Shown here piece after piece: positions 57,451 to 64,000 of a stretch of DNA of 64,000 nucleotides (its first letter is position 1; each line of letters begins with the position of its first letter). This stretch comes from Suillus spraguei (Eukaryota; Basidiomycota; Agaricomycetes; Boletales; Suillaceae), in NCBI GenBank assembly GCA_016800925.1, contig JABCPU010000032.1:186001-250000 (forward strand), read 5' to 3'. A program made the position numbers and the translations under genes. The notes under the pieces were generated by a model, which made no database searches, was not told where the DNA came from, and was given only the letters and a program-made list of their open reading frames with translations.

Positions 57451-57687
57451 TTCACTTTCGTAGAAATCTTTTTCGATTCTCGAACCTACGAATGCAGAAT
57501 GGATGACGCAGATATAGATGCACGACAACTGAATACCCTGATTCAGTTTAACTCACTACATCCATTCGAGTCGTCAACCCATTGGTCCCCTTGCCGAGCA
57601 TTGCTTCTACTACTAGTATGCGGGCCATAGCGGCAAGTTTACATCTCTATGCAATAAAATTAACAGGCACAATAATCGATCTGGGGA

Positions 57688-59480
57688 CTTGTACTGATAC
57701 CATTTAACTCGGGCATCAACACCCCTGCAGAGTTACTAAAATCCAAAAGTCGGTAGGTTGATGGCATGTTTCCACTGTAGTCAGACCAAATAGAAGGAGG
57801 ATCCCGGTCACTCCTGTATGGTGACAAGAGTATTAATGAAGCTGTGAGTCAGGATGCGTAGGCGTCGCGGCCGTCACCTATGACAGTGAAATTGGAATTG
57901 GACTCAGTGATGTCCGTACTAATGTAGGGAATTTGATTTGGGCCAAATTCGGGTGTAACCGGGCATCAATAGCATCACGAATGATGTGCTGAAGACATAT
58001 GTTTGTAGTAACGAGGCAAATGTTACGGTAGACATGTTATATGATCTCTAGCGTTAGGACAGACTCAGAGTAGCACGGTTCATAATATTTAATGTACAAC
58101 ACCAAAGGAAACATGATAATCGATGATTGTACACCAGTAATACCACGAATCCATGACATGCTACACAGTAGGAATTACAGAAACATGTACAGGCAATTTA
58201 TATGTTGTGTGATACTCTACATCTATAGTCCCGGAAGGTCCATAGCTATGAAATGAGAAGTACGATCACGAAATTTGATAGTGCGATTTAGAGTCTCCAG
58301 AAACGGGTACAACCCAGCCTAGACCATATCGTCAGTTGCGAGCACTTTTGAACAATGTTAGGGCACTCACTCCCACAAGAGCGACATGAGCAACCCCAAG
58401 AAGAGCAGTTCCGTTAGCGATGCTACTCGAAATCTGGACTGTGAAGTTTTCATAAGGGGGGTTGTATGGTTCATGGAACTGTGGGTTGAAGGGACCGTTG
58501 TACAAGATTTGACCCATGTAATCAGCAGGCGAAATGCACGGCGTTCCTGGGCATGACTGTATGCCAATGACGACAGCAACCTCCTCGGAACCCGTCAATG
58601 TATCCTGTAGAAGAAACAAGCATTGATTGAGGAATAGGACATGACTGTGTGTCAGAGACTCACTGGTCTCTCTACCTGAACAGTTAAATTGCTTCCAGGA
58701 GATACCGAAAGACCTTGCGGAGGGTATCCAATTGCAGCACCCTGAGCCAAAGCAGAAGCTGCAAAAAGAGCGAGGGAGAGAACTGACTTCATGATGAATG
58801 ATTTTGTTGAATTGGTGAAGACGATGAAAGCCCACCCTTTTATATGTTGTCGGGGACTTTCGGCTTGGGAAGAGAGGGCAGTATTTGCCGCAACTTTCAA
58901 ACCATGCGTGTCAGAAGGTCCCAGTGCGCTGTGCGATCTCCGTTGAAAGCTTGAGCCGACGTGATCGGTAACGATCCTTTCCAGCCTAGCGAACACAGAA
59001 AATTTACTCTGTATGGAATCGGTGACATTCGGAAAACACTCATAAGATGCGCAACTTAGATTGAAGGCTATAGCCTATAGTGCGTGTATGAGATGAGTGA
59101 GCTAGCTGAACGCAGCGAACTCGCAGTTGACGCTGACTGTTGATCAACTTGAAGAGAGAGAATTCCTATAGTTGAATTTAGCTTGAATTTACGTAAAGAT
59201 CAGTAAGGTCCGACATAAATGCAGCTTACTGTGCGCACACCAACCACATACAAGCAGTTCTGTTGATAACTTGGTTCTTCATACAAGCTTTTCATGTGCA
59301 CATGACCGCGATCAATTCTCGTGCAGGCCTAAGGCCCTCACCATCCTGGGATGATTACATGATGCAGAGTCCAAACGTTCGGACTTGGCAAGGCCCCGAC
59401 TGCACAGCTAAGTCTAAGAGCATTTTTAGCACGTTCTTTCCGACTCCCCTGGAGTGTAGTTTTCAAGCAGTACGAATATT
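57688..59480. repeat. 2-kb tandem duplication, unit 2
   Basis: Second unit of the duplication described at 55600, with numerous small indels outside the gene. Confidence 0.85.
58223..58792 (-). CDS. Small secreted protein, family member 3 (altered C-terminus)
   Basis: Three exons (58792-58664, 58604-58371, 58318-58223) encode 152 residues. Signal peptide MKSVLSLALFAASALAQ, GYPPQGLSVSPGSNLTVQVE, GSEEVAVVIGIQSCP, SCPGTPC, YMGQILYNGPFNPQFHEPYN, PPYENFTVQISSSIANGTAL, GVAHVALVG, GLYPFLETLNRTI. In the last exon one base is missing relative to member 2, so the usual ending TITIS-stop is replaced by a basic tail (KFRDRTSHFIAMDLPGL) that ends at TAG 58223. Everything up to TLNRTI is intact, so a protein is still likely. 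Confidence 0.82.
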
Positions 59481-60379
59481 ACCTTTAGCTGGCACATTTG
59501 TCTTCAGGAAAAAATATAACGGTCACTATTGGGAAATTAGTGAGTTGCCCAGTGAATACCCTCCAAGTGCAATCTCAGTTTTACGTTGTACAAGGACTGA
59601 TCGTCTGTTTCCGAAGAAGTGGTTTCCATTAGCTCATGCGTATGGAGTCGTTGTGCCCCTCAGGCGGATGCGCTAGGCAAGATTATATATAGTGGTCCGC
59701 TTAGTCCCTACACGAACTTCAAGTGACGGAGCCAGAACTTCATCAGGATCCCTCAACCTACGAGCGACGGTAGCGCTCTTCTCACTATCACTCACCTTGC
59801 CTACATTAGTACATTGAGGTACGTGTTGCATTTTATGACTGGTGTAGGAACCAACACGAATTATTGTAATGCTATATCAGCTCGGCAATCGGTGTCCCAT
59901 CAATTTTAGGTGCCAGGATGGACAACATCTGAAAGGAGAGATGGGCACAGCATATAAACATGATCCGTTCACAAATGATGATCACCCCGGAAACGCCCGA
60001 CCGTCCCGCCATGTGTCGATGCACGAGGTCATTTCATCCAGGTATGAGGGTTACGAATACATATACATCAAGCTCCACAGCCTTACGCTTCGTTCGAAAC
60101 TTGAACAGCGCAGTATACCCGGCAATAATACATACTATAGTGGTGGACAATATCCCGCAAGCATCTGCGACTTCAATCCCGCCAATATATCGTAGAACTG
60201 TGATGAGGATTTCAAGTATTTTCCTCACTTCCATGTTCACCGTAGACAGAACGTTGACAGTCAATGTTGGTGATAACCTTAACATTAACAAATATCGTTT
60301 GACCAGCAAGCCACAAAAAACAATATTATTGTCCCACCTGGATCACATAACTGAATTCGTCTACAGGATTTGATTTCCG
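59481..60379. other. Intergenic, no recognisable gene
   Basis: Open frames on both strands (for example a hydrophobic one on the minus strand, 60034-60309) show no consistent motif. Confidence 0.4.
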
Positions 60380-60609
60380 GTCTTCCTCGTAAGAAGTAGT
60401 CGTGATTGCAATCCAATCATGCAATTCGAGCTGCTGACCAGGCGAGGCACTCTGTGACATCCTCTACAACGGGCCCTATGAGTCACAAGAGCGCAACCCG
60501 AACCCAGGTGGCCTTCAGTCTCGTCGGAACTCCAATCGCTGTTCAGGTTCCTTTTAATTTGACGGGCAGTGCGCCGCTGACTGTAACGTTTATAGCGCTT
60601 ATCGCGTGA
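60380..60609 (+). pseudogene. Small secreted protein family, decayed member
   Basis: In shifting frames the plus strand reads VVVIAIQSCNSSC-stop-PGEALCDILYNGPYESQ (about 60393-60485), then VAFSLVGTPIAVQVPFNLTG. The core signature VIAIQSC...DILYNGP is that of the neighbouring secreted-protein genes, and it lies at the end of their cluster on the opposite strand. The signal peptide exon and the usual C-terminal strand are not recognisable. Confidence 0.55.
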
Positions 60610-61281
60610 TCGTCGTCTTTTCTTCACGAAATTGACGCTGATTGCGTTGGTGCCAAGCTGGGGTCGTTGCGTGGATGAAAGAAAAGAATACGTTCTACGT
60701 TCTTTGATGCGCCCGAGAAGAATCATTTCATTGACGATTCTGATGTACGAATTTGAGATGTATCAGGCTGCGCGTATCAGCCGCAGAGCGATCATTTCAT
60801 GGAACGGCACTGTACACTTCGAATCGGAGCGTCTACGATGAGATCTAGGAGTTATCACCGCAGAGTAAGTCAACATGTTCTTTCACAGCCGCAGTTGTTC
60901 CTACGCAATGCTACGATTAATGATGCTTCGTCTTCTGCGTTCCCAAGAAGATTAAGTTAGAACATTTTGGGTACTCGCACGTTCTCTATATTGCTTGAAT
61001 GGGATGCTGTCAATCAAGCCAAGCGGTAAGGTATGATCACTGAGATCACGAAGTTCTGGTTAGAAAATTTTGAACAGCCCACCCGAACAACCTTCATTGC
61101 AAGTTAATTTGTAACGATCACTCAGTATGCTACACTCCCTAGATTCGTTCATATGAATTCAAGCATACTAGACATATGTTGCAGCAAACTGTAAACTGAC
61201 TGAAAGTGAAGTGGTGGTTTGTGTCTAAAAATAGTACTGCCGTGTCAAACTCTGAGCTTGCTCTTGGTAGGTCCCTCTGTG
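60610..61281. other. Intergenic, upstream of the OB-fold gene
   Basis: No gene recognised; presumed promoter side of the gene starting at 61282. Confidence 0.5.
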
Positions 61282-62334
61282 ATGGCACATTTCAGAGTCT
61301 TCCTCGGCGCCCCGTCCGTCAGTGACCTCAAAAAAGACCCAGCTAGTTCGTACACCTGGAAGACAATCGAACCTCCTCAGCAGAGGTTCCCAAGCATTAC
61401 TATATCCTCCCGCGACGCTCGAGGCCGCAAGCAGACGAATATCCTTGCTCTACCAAAACATCATATTTGACGATAGTGATGAAGACTCGGAAGGGTTTGA
61501 TCAGGAGCGTGTTGGCCAGATCGCATGGCCTGAGAGAAGCCAGTCTTTGATGAATGGTATGTCTTTTACATAGCTCTACGATCGCGAACTCGCTTCATAC
61601 GTGTAAATAGAGCAGACGACGGTGATAACCTGGCCTCCAACCCCTGTTGCAGATACCACTGGTGTACCTTCCTTCCTGCGCACATCACAATCGCAATCTC
61701 AGTTTGCTGCATTGGATCAAACACAGGAGACCACTTCCGTGTCTTACTCAGACGCGTCTTCTATAGCCCGCTTCCCGCATTTTCAAATCAGTCTTCATAA
61801 GGTCTCATCTCTTGCATCCCTCTACAGAGAAAATATTGCGAGAGGCAGAAAAGTGAATGTGTTACTTGCCACGCTAGAAGTGGAAGGCCCCGATACAGTA
61901 CGTGTGAAGAAGGGCCTGGACGCAGGAAAAGAAGTTTCAGTTCTCAGAATGATTCTGGGTGATGAAGATGGATCAGTATGCAAGCTTACCGCATGGCGTG
62001 ATGTTGCGGATGCCTGGGGTGCACTGGGCGTCAAACGTGGAGATATAATTTATCTAGAGAGTACGTATCGTATAGCCCTTGCGATCGCATTGCATGAACT
62101 GACGTCACTTTCATCACAGACCTCGCACCAATGCGCGAGCCAGGCAGCTCGATTACTCTCACCGCTTCTCCATACAACAAGCCCACCGCGGAGATTTGCT
62201 TTCGAACCATGCCTTACACACGTGAGGATAATCGTCTCCGACCGGACCTTCGGCTCGGGAAAAGTGATGCCGCCGTTAAGAAGGTTGCTGCACTGGCTCA
62301 GTGGTTCGAGCAGATGGCTGGACTGGTTGGTTAG
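61282..62334 (+). CDS. OB-fold protein, Shieldin subunit 2-like (one frame break)
   Basis: Three exons (61282-61556, 61611-62060, 62120-62334). The product starts MAHFRVFLGAPSVSDLKKDP, has an acidic patch (DDSDEDSEGFDQE), Ser/Thr-rich spacers and a core OB-fold-like region (RKVNVLLATLEVEGPDTVRV, GKEVSVLRMILGDEDGSVC, KLTAWRDVADAWG, VKRGDIIYLENLAPM). It ends with RTMPYTREDNRLRPDLRLGK. The pattern of a nucleic-acid-binding OB fold with a KLTAWR core is what I associate with Shieldin-2-like fungal proteins; this is from memory and only moderately secure. Exon 1 contains one base too many: ALPKHHI runs into TGA unless one T near 61469 is ignored, after which DDSDEDSEG continues. Both introns keep the frame. 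Confidence 0.7.
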
Positions 62335-62703
62335 CTGAGCGTACGCCAGTTTGACAGCAACACTATGGCTATTTTGACGGGCGCTGCTACTAGCTTCCCT
62401 GCGGCGGGAGTTGCCGGTTGCGCTGGCGCGACTGACGTCACTTTCGCCGGGCTACCGGTCATGGATCTCGATCGAAGATGTCACTCGGTGATTATGCCTG
62501 CAGGTTGCTAACCCGCAGCTGCACGCAAGTGTTCTTTCATTCATTTGTATGCATACACAGACATCAAAAACCCATGCTTATAATAGATATGTCAATCCGC
62601 GTTTCGTTCCGCACGCAGGACAATGCCAGTACACAGGTCCACATCATGGGCGCCACCGCTTTGGCCACATGACCATCAGTACAAAAGCCCACTCACTTTA
62701 CCT

Positions 62704-62726
62704 GTGGATGTGGATGTGGATGTGGA
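62704..62726 (+). repeat. GTGGAT hexanucleotide microsatellite
   Basis: Nearly four tandem GTGGAT units in the intergenic region. Confidence 0.85.
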
Positions 62727-62850
62727 CGCGGGTGATGGGACGCCTTGACGTTGGTACTGGCGGACTATAAAGCTCCTCATCGTTGTCCTTGCCTACCAGT
62801 GACCCCGTGTAGTGTTATCCACGCTCATCTAGATCTCGAATTCCCGTGAT

Positions 62851-63486
62851 ATGCCCTTTTCACAACCCATTTCTACAAGTATCCTCGCCATTCATTCTGC
62901 GTTCACACGTCTTCAACGCAGCATCAAAATTCGAATGCATGCATCCTCCGTTTTCGAATCCTTCGTGCCGAGTCATCTTACCCTGAAGCACAGGAGTTCT
63001 CTTTTGTCCACCCGCACCCAGAAATCGTCGATCACTTCCAGGGCCGTGAAGCGCAGGTCTTTACTTCCTTTGCTAAAGCTGTCTTCGTCCTCGTTATATT
63101 CCTGGTCCTCTCGGGACACAGAACCCAGTGCGAAACGTGTGGACTCAGATTCAAGCGCCGAATCGACTACCCCCGATGTTATTGCGACACCGGCGGCGAG
63201 TCCTATTAGTGCTTCGACGCTCACATTTCCTGTAGGTTTGTTTCCGTTCTGCTCGATCGATTGATTCTGACGTTTAACCCAGCCTTCACTAGGGCAAAAG
63301 ATTACTGATCGGTTTTGGCCCGAAGAAGATCCCGAACACAATGATCAAGATGAAATATCTGGAAATGGCAGGCTTTTGTCGCCAATGATCGTGAATGTGT
63401 TGTCACCTCCCCCATATCACCGACGTGCCCCGAATGTCATTGTACATCAGGACAACATAGTATCCAGGTCCGTTGTTCAGATTTAG
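62851..63486 (+). CDS. Hypothetical protein, 194 aa
   Basis: Two exons (62851-63231, 63283-63486) with a 51-nt GT-AG intron. The first exon is basic and Ser/Thr-rich (LHSRSSLL-like and SSITSRAVKRRSLL), with a Ser/Ala/Pro stretch near its end. The second gives ITDRFWPEEDPEHNDQDE and LSPMIVNVLSPPPYHRRAPN. I do not recognise a domain. The continuous frame across a consensus intron and the ATG start support a real gene. A minus-strand frame (62973-63341) over the same bases is taken as a shadow. Confidence 0.55.
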
Positions 63487-63776
63487 TTTTTGAAGTCCAA
63501 GAAGGCTGACGGCGTACTGGTAGTGATAATTATCCTTCACATTATAAAAACCAGCACGACTCGCGCCCTATGCGGTTCCCGTTCTGAGCATAGAATTTGT
63601 TATTTCGATAGATAGTATCTTACCTTCCCGTTAATCAGGCCAATCGCCAGCTTGTATAATTTGCATACTGTATTCTTGTTGTATTCCAATGGTTACCCTA
63701 TCTCTCTAACCTAGTTTTTTGTTACTTGCTGGATCAACCGCGCAAGTTGGCCTTCCGCTGGGTAGGCCTGATTATG

Positions 63777-64000
63777 TTAACTTGAACTGTCGCTTGACAG
63801 GGGCGGTTGCACCTCATCCAGTACCATCCGAGTAGCCTCAACAATGATCTCCCACTCTACCTTATGTAGTCTCTCCTCATAAGCCTCTATCGCCTCCCCC
63901 TTTACCACCTCTACTCTTCTCTGAATCAACGGCTCCCCCCGATCAACTTCTTTTACCACACGATGAACCATTACGCCCAGCTCATCCACTTCCCCCTTCT
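63777..64000 (-). CDS. ADE8: Phosphoribosylglycinamide formyltransferase, C-terminus (start outside window)
   Basis: The minus-strand frame entering at 64000 reads VDELGVMVHRVVKEVDRGEP, LIQRRVEVVKGEAIEAYEER and LHKVEWEIIVEATRMVLDEV, then a short Ser-rich tail and stop at 63777. The block GVMVH-VV-EVDRGEP followed by E-LEERIHKVEW-IIVE is the C-terminal part of PurN/ADE8-type GAR transformylases, which use 10-formyl-tetrahydrofolate in the third step of purine synthesis. The catalytic N-H-D region lies beyond the window. It converges with the hypothetical gene ending at 63486. Confidence 0.88.
   Translation of the reverse strand, partial: KGEVDELGVMVHRVVKEVDRGEPLIQRRVEVVKGEAIEAYEERLHKVEWEIIVEATRMVLDEVQPPLSSDSSS

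Noticed and set aside
60034..60309. Hydrophobic minus-strand frame of 91 codons
   Set aside because: No family match, no start context or intron logic; it lies antisense to the approach of the decayed secreted-protein member.
62973..63341. Minus-strand 122-codon frame
   Set aside because: It overlaps the two-exon plus-strand gene, whose frame continues across a consensus intron.
1..64000. CRISPR array, bacterial operons, ribosome binding sites
   Set aside because: The genes have spliceosomal introns throughout; no regularly spaced CRISPR-type repeats were seen.

Overview
The window looks like a stretch of an Agaricomycete (mushroom-forming basidiomycete) chromosome. The signs are many very short GT-AG introns (about 47-69 nt where I placed them), a fungal-type FunK1 protein kinase, NACHT/WD40-type and stand-alone WD40 remnants, an agaric-style small secreted protein family, a basidiomycete-type Helitron and a PIF/Harbinger-like element. 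Species cannot be named from the sequence.

Layout. (i) 1-6.3 kb: the 3' end of an LSM14/Scd6-type mRNP protein (+), a tandem array of tRNA-Leu-like repeats, a decayed GH3 beta-glucosidase (-), a pseudogene of the small secreted protein family lying in one arm of a long-range inverted duplication, and an intact mitochondrial COA1 homologue (+). (ii) 6.9-14.3 kb: a tandem duplication of an ABC transporter gene plus a small divergent gene; both transporter copies carry lesions or compensations. (iii) 14.8-21.6 kb: an intact nine-exon SWIM/RING protein gene (-), then two wrecked WD40 genes, one of them an NLR-type gene whose NACHT domain is missing. (iv) 22.65-43.8 kb: a large direct segmental duplication (membrane-anchored unknown, FunK1 kinase, amino-acid permease). 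Copy 1 later received a PIF/Harbinger-like element with 39-bp terminal inverted repeats. Copy 2 received a 3.4-kb Helitron whose ends can be read exactly by comparison with the empty site in copy 1. (v) 44-52.7 kb: a membrane-anchored amidohydrolase (+), a DUF4419 protein (-) and a single-pass membrane protein (+). (vi) 54-60.6 kb: a cluster of small secreted protein paralogues, three with complete structures and one decayed, built by a 2-kb tandem duplication and by the inverted duplication shared with 4.2-5.3 kb. (vii) 61.3-64 kb: an OB-fold (Shieldin-2-like) protein, an unknown protein, and the C-terminus of an ADE8-type GAR transformylase (-).

Housekeeping-like genes (SCD6, COA1, the SWIM/RING gene, DUF4419, the OB-fold gene, ADE8) alternate with duplicated, pseudogenised and transposon-rich segments. 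Many otherwise well-conserved reading frames are broken by single-base indels, often in short homopolymers. Some may therefore be true pseudogenes and others sequence errors, and each case is flagged. Coordinates of exons were worked out by hand from reading frames and splice consensus.
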